A stretch of DNA of 64,000 nt from Ceratotherium simum simum (GCF_000283155.1 NW_004454239.1:8019983-8083982), one strand, 5' to 3'; shown: positions 12,105 to 23,158, counted from the stretch's first letter. A program made the numbers and translations. The notes: generated from the sequence alone by a model not told the origin.

Positions 12105-13433
12105 TGTTTTTTTTTTTTTTAAATTTACTTTTTTTATTGATGTCTAAAAACTTAAAAAATGGGAAAATTTGGGGTTGTACATTTTTTTTGTCCATCACCA
12201 TATATATGTCTCCCTTCACCCCTTGTGCCCACCCTCCACCCCCATTGCCCCTGGTAACCACAATACAGCTTTCTCTGTCCATGTGTTGGTTTATATTCCA
12301 CACATGAGTGAGATCATACACTGTTTGTCTTTCTCCTTCTGGCTTACTTCACTTAACATAATACCCTCCAGGCCCATCCATGTTGTTGCAAATGGGACGA
12401 TTTTGTCTTTTTTTATGGCTGAGTAGTATTCCATTGTATATATATACCACATTTTCTTGATCCAGTCGTCAGTCGAGGGACACTTAGGCTGCTTCCACTT
12501 CTTGACTATAGTGAATAATGCTGCAGTGAACATAGGGGCGCATAAGCCTCTTTGGATTGTTGATTTCAGGTTCGTTGTATAGATTCCCAGTAGTGGGATG
12601 GCTGGATCATAGGGCATCTCTATTTTTAATTCTTTGAGGAATCTCCAGACCGTTTTCCATAGAGGCTGCACCAGTTTGCATTCCCACCAGCTGTGTATGA
12701 GGGTTCCTGTTTCTCCACATCCTCTCCAATATTTGTTGTTTTTTGTCTTGGTGATTATAGCCATTCTAATGGGCGTGAGGTGATATCTTAGTGTTGTTTT
12801 GATTTGCATTTCCCTGATGATTAGTGATGTTGAACATCTTTTCATGTGCCCATTGGCCATCTGTATATCTTCCTTGGAGAAGTGTCTGTTCATTTCCTCT
12901 GCCCATTTTTTGATTGGGTTGTTTGTTTTTTTGTTGTTCAGTTGTGTGAGTTCTTTATATATTATGGAGATCAACCCCTTGTCAGATGTATGTTTTGCAA
13001 GTATTCTCTCCCAGCTGGTGGGTTGTCTGTACCTCTTGATTCTGGTTTCGTTTGTCTTGTAGAAGCTCTTTAATCTGATAAAGTCCCACTTGTTTATTTT
13101 TTCTTTAGTTTCCCTAATCTGGATAGGCATGTCATCCAAAAAGATTCCTTTATGACCATTGTCAAATAGTGTGTTGCCTATATTTTCATCTTTGAGTTTT
13201 ATAGTTTCAGGTCTCACCTTCAGGTCTTTGATCCATTTGAGTTAATTTTTGTGAACGGCGATAGCAGATGGTCCACTTTCATTCTTTTGCATGTGGCTGT
13301 CCAGTTTTCCCAACACCATTTATTGAAGAGACTTTCCTTTCTCCATTGTGTGTTCTTGGCTCCTTTGTCGAAAATTAGTTGTCCGTATATGTGTGGTTTT
13401 ATTTCTGGGCTTTCAATTCTGTTATGTGAACAT
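12093..13433 (-). mobile_element. Younger 5'-truncated L1 with 12-bp TSD
   Basis: A minus-strand L1 of about 1.3 kb whose poly(A) appears as a T tract at about 12107-12120. It is bounded by a perfect 12-bp target-site duplication TTATGTGAACAT at 12093-12104 and 13422-13433. It interrupts an older L1M whose sequence joins cleanly across the site. The 3' UTR carries the 'ttgcccctggtaaccac' and 'cacatgagtgagatcatacac' wording. The 5' end is truncated within ORF2, which is typical of incomplete target-primed reverse transcription. Confidence 0.92.
12291..13240 (-). pseudogene. L1 ORF2p C-terminal fragment
   Basis: Open for about 310 codons on the minus strand. It has the hallmark C-terminal ORF2p wording: [39 protein letters not shown], and a Cys-containing tail with [15 protein letters not shown]. 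The intact protein is an endonuclease and reverse transcriptase of roughly 1,250-1,280 residues. Both catalytic domains are missing because of the 5' truncation, so this cannot be active. The annotated open stretch can begin at a GTG at 13217. Upstream, a stop follows an apparent single-base loss near 13240, where L1s normally read KINSKWIKDL. It is a dead retrotransposon tail and no host gene. Confidence 0.93.
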
Positions 13434-13557
13434 AGTTTTTATTATTCTTGGTTAAATACCCAAAACAGAAATTGATGTATCAAATGGTAAGTACATGTTT
13501 AATTTCATAAGAAACTGCCGAATGTTTTCCATAGTGTCTATGCCGATTTACATTTCT
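13434..13557 (-). mobile_element. L1M, second segment
   Basis: Continues the older L1M after the younger insertion: 'ggttaaatacccaaaacagaaattg', 'caaatggtaagtacatgtttaatttcataagaaactgcc', the ORF2-end/3' UTR order in antisense. It is broken again at 13557 by a second younger L1. Confidence 0.8.
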
Positions 13558-13959
13558 TTGTGTGTGTGTATTTTGTGTTGGATTTTTACTTTTTTATTAT
13601 TGTTTTTTATTTATTTTATTGAGGTCACATTGGTTTATCACATTGTGTAATTTCAAGTGTACATCATTATATTTTGGCTTCTGTATAGACTGTGTTCACC
13701 ACCAATAGTCTAGTTTCTATCTGTCACCACACTTATGTGCCCCTTTACCCCTTTTGCCCTCCACCCACCCCCCTTCCCCTCTGGTAACCACCTCTCTGGT
13801 AATCATCAATCTGTTGTTCATGTCTATGTGTTTGTTTGTTTGTTTATCTTCCACATATGAGTGAAGTCATACAGTAATTGTCTTTCTCCTTCTGACTTAT
13901 TTTGCTTAGCGTAATGCCCTCAAGGTCCATCTATGTTGTTGTAGCCAATTTGCATTTCT
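13542..13959 (-). mobile_element. Second 5'-truncated L1 with 16-bp TSD
   Basis: A roughly 390-bp L1 3' end on the minus strand. An A-rich tail appears as a T-rich start at about 13590-13620. It is followed by 'attgaggtcacattggtttatcac', 'aatttcaagtgtacatcattat' and 'cttcccctctggtaaccacc'. Flanking direct repeats GCCGATTTACATTTCT (13542-13557) and GCCAATTTGCATTTCT (13944-13959) match at 14 of 16 positions. The surrounding L1M reads on through the site. The same 3' end type recurs at 25646-25935. Confidence 0.85.
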
Positions 13960-16205
13960 ACCAGCAATGTTTGAAAGTTTCTTTTGCTCTGTATCCTAGA
14001 CAGAACTTAGTATTGACAGTTTTTTTTTTTTTTTTTAATTTCAGCCATTTTAGCAGGTAGGTAGTACTATCTTACTCTGGTTTTAATTTGCATTCCCCTA
14101 GTGACTAATGACGTTGAGAACCTTTAAATGTGTTCATTTGCTATCTGTGTATCTTCTTTGGCAAAATACCTTTCAAATATTTTGCCCACTTTGTGTTGAG
14201 TTATTTTCATATTGCTGAGCTTTGAGATTCTTTTCATATTCTGGATACAAGTATTTTGTCAGATATGTGATATGCAAATATTTCCTCCTAGTCTGTGGCT
14301 TGTCATTTCACTCTATTAACAGTGTCTTTCACAGAGCAAAGTTTTTTTGATTTTGATGAAGTTCAAGGAGGCTTTGTTTTCTATGGTATTTTTGGTGATG
14401 TATCTAAGAACCCTTTTCCTAATCTAAGGTCACAAAGATTTTCTCTTTTCTTTTTCTAGAAGTTTTATAGTTTTACATTTATGTCTATAATACATTTTGA
14501 GTTAATATTTGTACAAGGTGTGAGGTACGGGTTGAAGTTCTTTCTTCTTTTTTTTTTTTTGCATATGTCTACCCAATTTTTTCATCATCGTTTGTTGAAA
14601 ACATTGTCTTTTCTCCATTGAATTGCCTTTGCACTTTTGTAAAAAGTCAGTTGACTACATTTGTCTGGGTCTGTTTCTGGACTCCATTCTGTTCCATACA
14701 TCTATATGTCAATCTTCATACTGTCACACTATCTTTATACTATTATGCCGCCTCAACTTTGTTGTTATATTTTAAACTTCTTTTGGCTGTTCTATTTCCT
14801 TTGCCTTCCAAATAAATTTTAGAGACAGTTTGTGAATATCTACAAAAATTCCTACTGGGATTTTGATTGGGATTACGTTGAATCTATAGATCATTTCAAT
14901 ACCGAGACACCAATCCCCAAACACAAATTTATCGACTCAATTTATTTAGGTCTTCTTTTCTTTTATCAGTGTTTTGTAGTTTTCAGTGTACAGATCCCAG
15001 ACAGGTTTTGTTAAATTTATACCTAAATGTTTCATTTTTTTGGTATGTGGTCTAAACACATTGTAAATGGTACTATTTTTTAAAGAATTTTTGGAATTCC
15101 TACTGTTCACTGCTAGCACGCAGAAATAGAGTTGACTTTTGTATATTGGTCTTGTAGCCTGTGACCTTGCTAAACTCATTCATTAGATGTAGGAGCTATT
15201 TTTATATATTCCTTAGGGTTTTCTGCATGGGCCTCATGTCGTCTGTGAACAAAGGGATATTTCTTTCTTTCTTTGTAATACGTATGCCTTTTACATCCTT
15301 TTCTTGCTTTATTGTACTAGTTGGGTCTTCCAGTATGGTGTTGAATAAAAGTGATGAGGATAGACATCCTTGCCTTGCTTCTCGTCCCTAGGAGAGAGCA
15401 TTCATCTTTCATCATTAAGTTTGATGCTAGCTGTAGGTTTTGTGTAGATGTCCTTCATCAGGTTAAATAAGTTTCCTTAAATTCCTAGTTTGTTGAAAAC
15501 TTAAATTACCAATAGTTGAATTTTGTCAAGTGCTTCTTCTGTACCTGTTAAGATGATTACATGCTATTTTTTCTTTAGTCTGTTAATATGGTGATTTACA
15601 TTGATTGCAAAGTTGAACTAACCTTGTGTTCCCAGGATAAACCTCACAAGATCATGATGTGTTATTCTTTCAAGATATTATTGGAATTTTTTGCTAACAT
15701 TTTCTTGAGAATTTTTGCATTCATACTCCTGAGAGATATTGGTCTATAGATTATTTATTTGTTTATTTATTTTTCTTGTGGTATCTTTTGTCAGATTTGG
15801 AATCAAGGTAATGAGGGCCTCACAAAATGAATTGAGAAATATCAATTCCTTTTATATGTTCTAAAATAAATCGGGTAGAGTCGTTATTATTTCTCCCTTA
15901 AGTGTTTGCAGAGAATAAAGTTGGGTCCTTTTCCCTGTTAAATCCAAACTGACAATCTCTGTCTTTTACTTGGTATGCTTAGATCATTTACATTTAATGT
16001 AATTATTGGTATGTTTGGATTTAGGTTTAGCATTTTATTGTTTATTTCTGTGTATCCTCTCTACCTTTTGTTCCTCTCTTCTTCCTTCCTGCCTGCTTTT
16101 GGATTATTTGGATTTTTTTTTTCATATTTCCCATTTTAATTAATCTATTGTTTTTTTTTGTGTGTGTGGCTATGCTGGAATTGTTAACTTTTCAAAGAGC
16201 ACAGG
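13944..16205 (-). mobile_element. L1M ORF2 region, third segment
   Basis: Antisense L1 ORF2 continues: 'tctaccagcaatgtttgaaag', 'tttgcattcccctagtgactaatgacgttgag', 'tgccgcctcaactttgttg', 'gggattttgattgggattacgttgaatc', 'gatagacatccttgccttgcttctc' and 'ggtctatagattatttatttg'. All are in the standard 3'-to-5' order of ORF2 read on the plus strand. Many stops and small indels show an old inactive copy. T-tracts at about 14021 and 14552 are internal length changes. Confidence 0.88.
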
Positions 16206-16870
16206 TGGTTGCTTTTTGTATTTTTCCAGAGTTTTAGGTGTAATTGGTGGGAAAGAGGGGCTATAGTGGGCTTAGTCAATCTTGGCTGCTGAAATGTTGC
16301 CTTTTCAAAAGTACAGTGTTGCTGTTTTTCTTCATCTGCTTTTATAGACATCTATCTACTTTCTTGTTTTTTAAAAACGGCTGTCTGTTTGTTGTATTGA
16401 GCATCTCTCTTCATCGTGTTATTTGTTTTTCTCCAATTGTGAAATTCTGTACAAGGCTCTGTTGGTGCCCTTACCAAATGCCTTTGTATCCTGTTTACCA
16501 GCTCAGCATGCTCATCTCCCAGCTTCTGTGTGCTTTGCTGTTAAAGGTTTGCACTTGAAATCTTCACAGGACTGCTGTTGGGCACTGGAGCCACCTGCTG
16601 GTACAGAGAGCTAGAAGTGTCTGAGGTTTACCTCCCTCCCGTCCTCAGGCAGCCTTTAGCTAAGGACCTGCTAGCATGGGGGTATAAATTCTCAACTTCT
16701 TTGCCACAAGACAGCAGATCTTCCCCTTCCTCATCGTGCTTTCCTGCTTCCTTATTGCTCTCTTCTGGGAGTACTTCCTTAATAGACTGCTCTCATCTAA
16801 TCCTTACCTCAGATGATTTTCTCCTCTTTTTTTTTGAGTTTACTCTTCTTCTTGAGTTGTATGGCTAATT
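16206..16870. other. Unidentified insert within L1M
   Basis: Between recognisable L1M ORF2 sequence ending near 'gttaacttttcaaagagc' and L1M resuming near 16870 lies about 665 bp that does not follow ORF2. It includes 'ggagccacctgctggtacagagagc' and 'ccttaatagactgctctcatctaatccttacctcag', the latter reminiscent of retroelement LTR or L1 5'-end wording. I see no clean TSD. It may be another retroelement piece or an unusual internal L1 segment. Confidence 0.35.
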
Positions 16871-17950
16871 CATTTATTTTCATCCCCCCTTATTTTTTAT
16901 GTAAATGAATTTATCAAGAACCATATTGAGTTTATCCTACAACTTATGGTAGTTAGAACTCTTGTTTCATTTAGTCCATAATTAAAATTATTTTAATTTT
17001 TTCGGGATTTGTACTTTTAACACACGAGTAATTTAGGAATATCATTTAAAAAATGTTCTATATTTTTGTTCTAAAGTTCTTTTAGTTGTCAATTTCTAAC
17101 TTAATTGCATTGAGGTCTGAGAATATTTGTTGATATTTGATTCTCTGAAATTTGTTGAGACTTCTGTTGTGTTCTTCTGCAAGGTTGGTTACTTGTAAAC
17201 AGTCTTCATTTTCTGGAAAATAATGCATACTTTCTATTTGTTGACTGCATGGTCCTTCATAAATCTATTAGCTCAAGCTTGGTACAGTGTTGTAAAATTT
17301 TCTATATCCTTAGTAATTTTTGTCTGCAGGACCAGGTTCTGATACGGGGAGTTAGAATCTCCCACTCTGTAGATTTGTCAGTTTCCTCTTGTACTTCTGT
17401 CGGTTTTGCTGTACTTATTTTTGGGGCTATGCTGCTGTGAGGTGCATGCAAATCATGACTCCTGTGTCTTCCTGGTGAGTCTTTTCCTTTCATAATTGCA
17501 TAGTGTTCTTTATCTCTGTGAATGCCTTTGTTGTAAGTTCGATTTTATCTGCTACTAACATTGCTATTTCTGTTTTGTTGTTGTGGCAGGAATACCCCTT
17601 TCCACGCCTCTACTTTTGGCTATTTCTGGGTTGTTTGTATTAGTGTGTCTCTTGTAGCAAGCGGCACGTCACTACATTAAAACAACTACAGTTTGTTAGA
17701 CCCTGTCTTCTAATTAGTAACTTAAATCTGTTTATATTTACTATGAATATTGACATGATCTATTTGGGCTTATTTTTACAATCTTATGCATGTTTTGGAT
17801 GTACATTTTCTTTGCTGTGGTTTTTCTTTCCTTCTCTTCAACCTCCTGTCTGCCTCACATTTGATTACTACAGGTTTTATTATTTTCTTCAGTTAATTTG
17901 GAAATTATAGATTTTATTTGTTGTTTAAAGGATTATTCTTATTTTTTCTT
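16871..17950 (-). mobile_element. L1M ORF2 5' part
   Basis: Antisense ORF2 resumes. 'ttgcattgaggtctgagaatatttg' comes first, then 'aaatctattagctcaagcttggtacagtg'. Next are 'gttagaatctcccactctgtagatttgtcagtttcctcttg', 'tcttcctggtgagtcttttcctttcataattgc' and 'ctactaacattgctatttctg'. These are the usual landmarks of the ORF2 reverse-transcriptase/endonuclease region in old L1s. Heavily decayed. Confidence 0.82.
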
Positions 17951-18540
17951 AAACATATTTTTGAAGTTTAAATTGCATCAAATTACAAAACATAAAACAA
18001 AACAATCATCAATCAGTATTCCCACCACCAGAAATTTATCACTTAATATCTTGGCATATTTTCTTCCAGGAAATCATTCTATTACTTTTATAAAAATTAA
18101 ACATACTTATTATAAATATTTCAAACAAGACAGGAATGTACAACGAAGAAAGTTAAAAACAACAGCAACACCTAAATCCCACTACCTTAGGCAAACATAA
18201 TTCCAGATGCTTATCTATGCATATACACAGATACGCAGTGACATAGACACCATGACAGATATTTACCTTCATAAAAATATGACCACCTCTAGATGTGCTT
18301 TCAAAATATAAAGTATTATATTTAATTTTACTAGAACTTAGAAGAAAATGCAACAAGTGAAACTGAGGGAATTGTGAAATTCAAATATCTTTTAAAAAAT
18401 GTAAACAAAATTATTTCCTAGAAGATCCTTGAAAAATAAAAAAGAGAGATTTTGAAAAATATCAGGAGTTTATAGACATTATTTTTAAAAAGCTGGTTTC
18501 AAAGTTTCAGGTTCAGTCCATTGACTCCCTTCTTTGACAG
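17951..18540. mobile_element. AT-rich LINE-like remnant
   Basis: Contains 'cccaccaccagaaatttatcac', 'ggcatattttcttccagg' and 'aaatcccactaccttaggc', wording typical of LINE 3' UTRs. It also has long A-rich stretches. The family is uncertain and no TSD was seen. Confidence 0.4.
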
Positions 18541-19060
18541 ACGACACCGACATTGCCCTCCCATCTCCTGAGGACCGCCAGCGACAGTGTGACTTTTATC
18601 TTATCCACGTGAATTAATGTCACACTTCCTTCTGTAATCCCTTAGTTGCTTAGCATTTGTTCTATATTTAGATGAATTCTCTGCTCATCCCTAGTTCTTT
18701 TGCCCCAATGTCTAAATTCCTGAGTTTATGTTTATTATTATCATTACTGTTATTATTTATCTGTTCATTGATTGGATTTAGTTGTGAATAGCTCTTTTTG
18801 CCCCCAATAAAACGTCCAGTGTCCTACGTTTCCTGAAGTGTTTACTGTTTTAGAACGGCTGCTTCTTGCCTTTGCACGGGAACGGCTTTGGCTGGGTGTC
18901 GTGTGGTTGGCCACTGCCGCTTGCTCTCAGCACTCTGAGCCGTGAGCACCTTTTCTTCCGGCCCTGAGTGTTGCTGCAGAGAAGCGGGATGCAGCCCGAT
19001 CTGCCCGCTGGGTGTGATTTTGCTCCTTCTGCTCAAACATGTGAAGATTTCTCTCTTAAC
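18541..19060. other. Unassigned sequence between LINE pieces
   Basis: Mixed composition, including 'tatttatctgttcattgattgg' and a GC-rich middle at 18850-19010. It may be the spacer between L1/HAL1 ORF2 and ORF1 regions or unique sequence. No coding frame is convincing. Confidence 0.35.
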
Positions 19061-19900
19061 TTTGAAGTTTAATAACTTAATTAGGATGCGCTGTGTCTTT
19101 ATGTTCAGATTTCTGTATCAAATTTTCCTGAAATACATTGTGCTCTTTTTTGTTTTGTTTTATTTTTGGCAGGTTCAGTTATTTTTTTCAATATTGGGAA
19201 AATGTCGTGTATTATATCTTTGAACACATATTTTGTTCCATCTGTTGGGTTTTCTTCTTTAGGAACACTTATTATTCCTGAGATAAATTGTCTGTTTCTT
19301 TCTTTTTTTTTTTTTTTTGTGAGGAAGATCAGCCCTGAGCTAACATACATGCCAATCCTCCTCTTTTTTCACTGAGGAAGACCGGCTCTGAGCTAACATC
19401 TATTGCCAATCTTCTTTTTTTCCTCCCTCTTTCTCCCCAAAGCCCCAGTAGATAGTTGTCTGTCATAGTTGCACAGCCTTCTAGTTGCTGTATGTGGGAC
19501 GCGGCCTCAGCATGGCCGGAGAAGCGCTGTGTCGGTGCGCGCCCGGGATCTGGACCCGGGCCGCCAGTAGCGGAGCGCGCGCACTTAACTGCTAAGCCAC
19601 GGGGCTGGCCCTTGTCTGTCTCTTTTATAGTCAGCGTCTCTGTAATGGTTTTGATTCCTTTGTTTTTTCATATGCATTCGTTTTTATTATCCTAAGTCTT
19701 TCCTCCATGTCAGCAATTAGACTATCAATGGTGTCTGTTCTGTTCCTCTATAATGATGCTTTCTGGCTTCTAATGTTGTTTTCCAAGGTTTCCGATCTCT
19801 TTTTCCATCTCATCCTGTAGTTCTATCATCTCATCTTTGAATTTGGATTTTATTGAATTCACGTTTCTATGAAGTTTCTCTCTAACTTCAGGCAACGGTG
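19061..19900 (-). mobile_element. HAL1/L1 ORF1-type remnant
   Basis: On the minus strand, around 19770-19890, the frame reads KLHRNVNSIKSKFKDEMIEL and continues with QDEMEKEIGNLG, a heptad-like charged coiled coil as in L1/HAL1 ORF1 proteins. Plus-strand landmarks are 'tccatgtcagcaattagactatc' and 'catctcatcctgtagttctatcatctcatc'. The element is interrupted by an ERE at 19303-19611 with matching TSDs. It belongs to the same LINE district as the ORF2 pieces to the left. Confidence 0.6.
19288..19626 (-). mobile_element. ERE SINE (copy 1) with TSD
   Basis: Full-length equine tRNA-derived SINE on the minus strand. Its poly(A) is the T tract at about 19303-19318. The body follows ('gtgaggaagatcagccctgagc', 'tgaggaagaccggctctgagc', 'agccccagtagatagttg'). 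The tRNA-like head ends in 'aagccacggggctggccc'. The B box (GGTTC-type, antisense 'ggatctggacccgggccgcc') and A box (antisense 'taactgctaagcca') are visible. TSD: TTGTCTGTTTCTTTc (19288-19302) and TTGTCTGTCTCTTTt (19612-19626). These are pol III-transcribed elements mobilised by L1. Confidence 0.95.
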
Positions 19901-20461
19901 GGCTCTTCCTTCTGTTCCCTGAGGGACGTGTTTGTCGCATTTGGACTCCTTGTCTCCATCGTGCTGTGTGCTCACCTGCCCCTTCTCTCGTGAGCTTGCA
20001 CGGCATCCACACGAGCATTTCATCTTGTTCACGCCTAGCATCTGCCTGGGCGTGCTCTCTGCCTTCATCGCTGTCCCTGAGACCCGTGGTCTGTCCCTCT
20101 TCGCTGCAGGTGGTGGCTGGACGTTTGCTTTCTATCTGCTGTCTGCAGTGATGGTATAGTGGCGCGAGGGTGTCTCTGGGTGGTATGCAGGCTTGGTTGG
20201 AATAGCCAGGCTCTGCCACCTCTCCTGGGTGTCCTGGGACTGACTGCACCTGCGTGGGAAGGCTACCACTCCTGTGGGGGATACCCAGGGCTTTGGGACA
20301 TTTCCCCGTCCAGTAGGTGGCCCTGGAGACGTCACTCCCCTCAGAGAGTATCGGCCCTGGTGTTGGCTCTCCCAATCCCCTATTTCTCCTCAGAAACCAT
20401 CTCCATTTCTCTAGAGTGAGAAAAAGAAAACATAAATAAAGATGAAGTTGCCTTCTTAGGT
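19901..20461. other. Unassigned sequence
   Basis: GC-mixed sequence carrying a 244-codon minus frame (19770-20504). Only its C-terminus is LINE-like and the rest has no known domain. 'aaagaaaacataaataaagatg' at about 20425 contains a polyadenylation hexamer AATAAA by chance or from a retroelement. Confidence 0.35.
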
Positions 20462-20700
20462 CAGGTCTGTAGAAAGAGCCTCTGAGATGGGGGCTGGTGT
20501 GCAACTGGTTTATGAAGGCAGTGTTCTGGGAGTCTGGCAGGGAGGGAGGAGGAGGGCGGGGAGGGGAGGAAGGCAGGGAGGGGTGGGTTCAGCTGCAGCC
20601 CCTGGGAGGCTGGCTTCAGCCTGGTCCTGCAGGGAGCTCTGGAGTGGAAGCTGTGCCTCAGAGTTGCCCAGACTCTGGCCCAGGAGACGAGGGATGGGCA
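20462..20700. repeat. LTR-like dispersed repeat, copy 2
   Basis: Shares with the stretches at 7310 and 43525 the order 'gtgcaactggtttatgaaggc', then a G/A-rich tract (20535-20590, many GGG/GGA runs), then 'gggagctctggagtggaagctgtgcctcagagttgccc'. It lies just beyond the 3' side of the ERV interior (minus strand), so it could be its degraded LTR. That link is not shown by the sequence. Confidence 0.4.
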
Positions 20701-20899
20701 CCCAAAGATCATCAAAAGGGATTTGGGGGGAATACTGTATTATCCCGTCTCTCGGACCCTCTCATATCTCACAGTTTACTCCATCCAGTCACGGATTCCT
20801 GAGTGAGGGATGGGTTTCAGTTTCTGGGGAAAAATAACTTAGGAAGAGGGTAAGTTGGACAAGCTATGACGTTCACTGCTGCAGTAGGTTCTGAGGCCA

Positions 20900-21480
20900 T
20901 AGCTGACACTCAGTGTGTCCCTCTTCATGCTTCTAGATTACCCTCTGCTGGTCTAGGTGGCTTCCCTGGTGGAGTGGCCCTGACCTTCATCCCTTGAGGG
21001 GTCTGAACTATATCCTTTCAGGCTATGTTGCTGTGATCACCATTCCAAATGACAATATGTGAGCACCAAGAGATGCCCCAATGGATCCCCTATGTCCCAA
21101 ACATGCTTTTCCTGTTTCTATGCTGTATCATTAACCTTATCTCCTCCTGATGGTCCCTGCCATATGACAATTCCTTTCTTTTCCTGTTGGCCTACTGGTA
21201 TGAGGAGCCCCAAATGACCAGGCGGCAGCTATACTTTAAGTTTAGTGGGACGCTTACTGCTCTCCTGGTGAAACGTCCCCTTCAGGGGGCCCGGGGCCTC
21301 TGAGGTCGGGGCAGGGTCACTGGGAGTGATGCATAGCAGGGCCATGCTCACCTCAGCCTCTTGGTTCTTGGACCACGTATTACACCTACTGAAAACAGAG
21401 CACCATATAATGGCTTTTGATTCAAGGTGTATTCTGCATCTTGAGGACTATGTTTCAACCTTATGTGGTGTCACCTCCAA
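20900..21480 (-). pseudogene. ERV dUTPase-like 3' pol tail, broken
   Basis: Minus-strand frames contain PLNLKYSCRL (about 21200-21250) and QTPQGMKVRATPPGKPPRPA (about 20945-21005). They resemble the segment downstream of integrase in class III ERV polyproteins, which has a dUTPase-type fold. Stops and frame changes separate the pieces. The assignment rests on these two stretches and their position, so it is moderate. Confidence 0.5.
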
Positions 21481-21499
21481 GCTGGCACCTCAGGCTGGT

Positions 21500-21960
21500 G
21501 GCTTCTGGGTGACAGAGGATGTGAGAGGCCCGGTGGGTCCTGTGTGTGTCTGACCTCCTTTCTCATAAAGTGTCCCCCGGTGCAAGGTGATGTTATGTGG
21601 AATTCAGTGACAACAATTCATGCACTGTTTGCTTTGGACAGTGACACCACGGGCAGGAAAGGCAAAGCCACACTGGAAATCGGTATTAATCCCTCACAGG
21701 GTGAGTCACTGCTCTCTCCAGGGCGGAAGGATTGGATGTAATTAACTTGCCACCAGTGTTTAGTTGGTCTCCTTGAGGACGACATTGTGTCGAAGGCTTC
21801 TGCCGAGTGGCTGAGCCTTTACTGGGCAGGTATTAGGGTGGCTGGTTGACACCGCCTGTGTAGGAGCGCCTGTCCACCTGGTGGTCTAGCGCCTCCCCTG
21901 CAGTGGGTGCCCCTGTGGGCATTGACGAGTGGTACAAAAATCCACACACTTGCTCCCATA
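21500..21960 (-). pseudogene. ERV integrase fragment, broken
   Basis: The minus-strand translation around 21735-21760 reads HWWQVNYI. It is followed by a region ending near FHITSPCTGGHFMRKEVRH (about 21540-21610), which corresponds to the first part of the integrase catalytic core. The Asp expected in the 'WWQVDYI' position is Asn here, and in-frame stops occur. The upstream part (MSGSGKRPIRKLGRRKTWLE frame, to about 22020) merges into RNase H. Intact integrases join viral DNA to the host genome. This one cannot. Confidence 0.65.
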
Positions 21961-22260
21961 GTTCTAGCCAAGTTTTCCTTCTTCCCAGTTTTCTAATCGG
22001 TCTCTTTCCAGACCCTGACAATCAGCACGACAGTTCACATGCCCGGGAATCTGTACACATCCTTACTCTGGGCCGTTCCTCTCTCCACACACAGTCCACG
22101 ACCTGATGCATGGCCTGAACTTTCTGGGCCACCCTAAGCACAGCTGTAGTGTAGCAGAAGTCCACTCTCACCTCGCATCACCAGGACAAGTGGACCCGTC
22201 CTGTGAGCCAGATCCAGGTTTTCCCTCCTCTGTCAGCCAGTTAAAGAGATCAGTCCCCAG
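21961..22260 (-). pseudogene. ERV RNase H-like fragment, broken
   Basis: Between the reverse-transcriptase area and integrase, minus-strand frames carry a remnant of the RNase H fold. LFNWLTEEGKPGSGSQDGS (about 22195-22255) lies near where the first catalytic Asp is expected. Further on, VWKETD...ENLARTMGASVW-type wording (about 21930-22010) matches the connection to integrase. Several stops. Assignment depends on order as much as on sequence. Confidence 0.45.
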
Positions 22261-23158
22261 GCACCCCCAGTGAGGCCGTGGATGTGAGTGGAGGAAGATG
22301 CGTTGGCATAACACAGGCCCATGGCATGATGGGCTGGGTCCCCAGCTTGTGCAGCTTGCATGTGTTCCTGGACCTGCTTGTGCCTGATCCTGGACGTGTA
22401 GCCCCCACACTGACGCGTTGCTGACTCCAGGTGTTATAACTTGCGGCTTCAGAGGGCACTCAGCTTGGTGTGGGCAGTTCTGGCTGCAGTCACTTGGAGC
22501 TCTGTGGTCAGAGGCCCAGTCTCGACACGGCTTTTCCATTCCAGGAGCTGTTTTCTGAAGAAGGTATACTCGCCTGTGGCAGACAGACATCTTGTCCCAC
22601 ACCTTAGGAGTCCGTGCTGCAGCTGTCCCCGTGGCCTCTCTGGAGACTACACCCGCACCTTCATTACCAGACACTGCCAGCTCCGTGGTGTCTCTCTCTT
22701 AAGTCACCCAGGCGGCAGATCTGCTCACTCTACCTTCTGGACCTGCGGCAGAGCCTTCTCTTCCTCCAGACTCTGCTCGAAATCGCTTGTTAGACGGGTC
22801 AGAGCAGTATTCCGAGTGCACCACACACTGCTTCAGAACCTGAAGGGCTTACCAAGCACGGGGCTTTTCCTCAGTGGTCCAGGGTGACAAGCGCACAAAT
22901 GTGCCTGAGCCCAGGGGACCCACGGGACAAGCACTGGAATCTTTGTAGTCTGTCTTCCAACTTCTGCAGGACAGCTGTGGACTAGTGTCATGTGCTGTGA
23001 AATGTCCAGACATTCAAGGTCACCTTGAGCTGAACCGTGATGGAGAATAGGAGAGTTAACATAGCCCTAGGGAAAGACCACGGATGTACACTCTCGTCTG
23101 TCCCATGTGAATGAAAACTGCTGTTGATTCTTCTTCCTGTGGGGATTTAAAAAAAAAA

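Noticed and set aside
19288..19626. tRNA gene
   Set aside because: The A and B boxes belong to a tRNA-derived SINE (ERE). There is no complete cloverleaf, and the body, A-tail and TSD mark a retroposon. The same applies to the other EREs.
22441..22887. 148-codon plus frame
   Set aside because: It is antisense to the ERV reverse-transcriptase area and carries no domain of its own.
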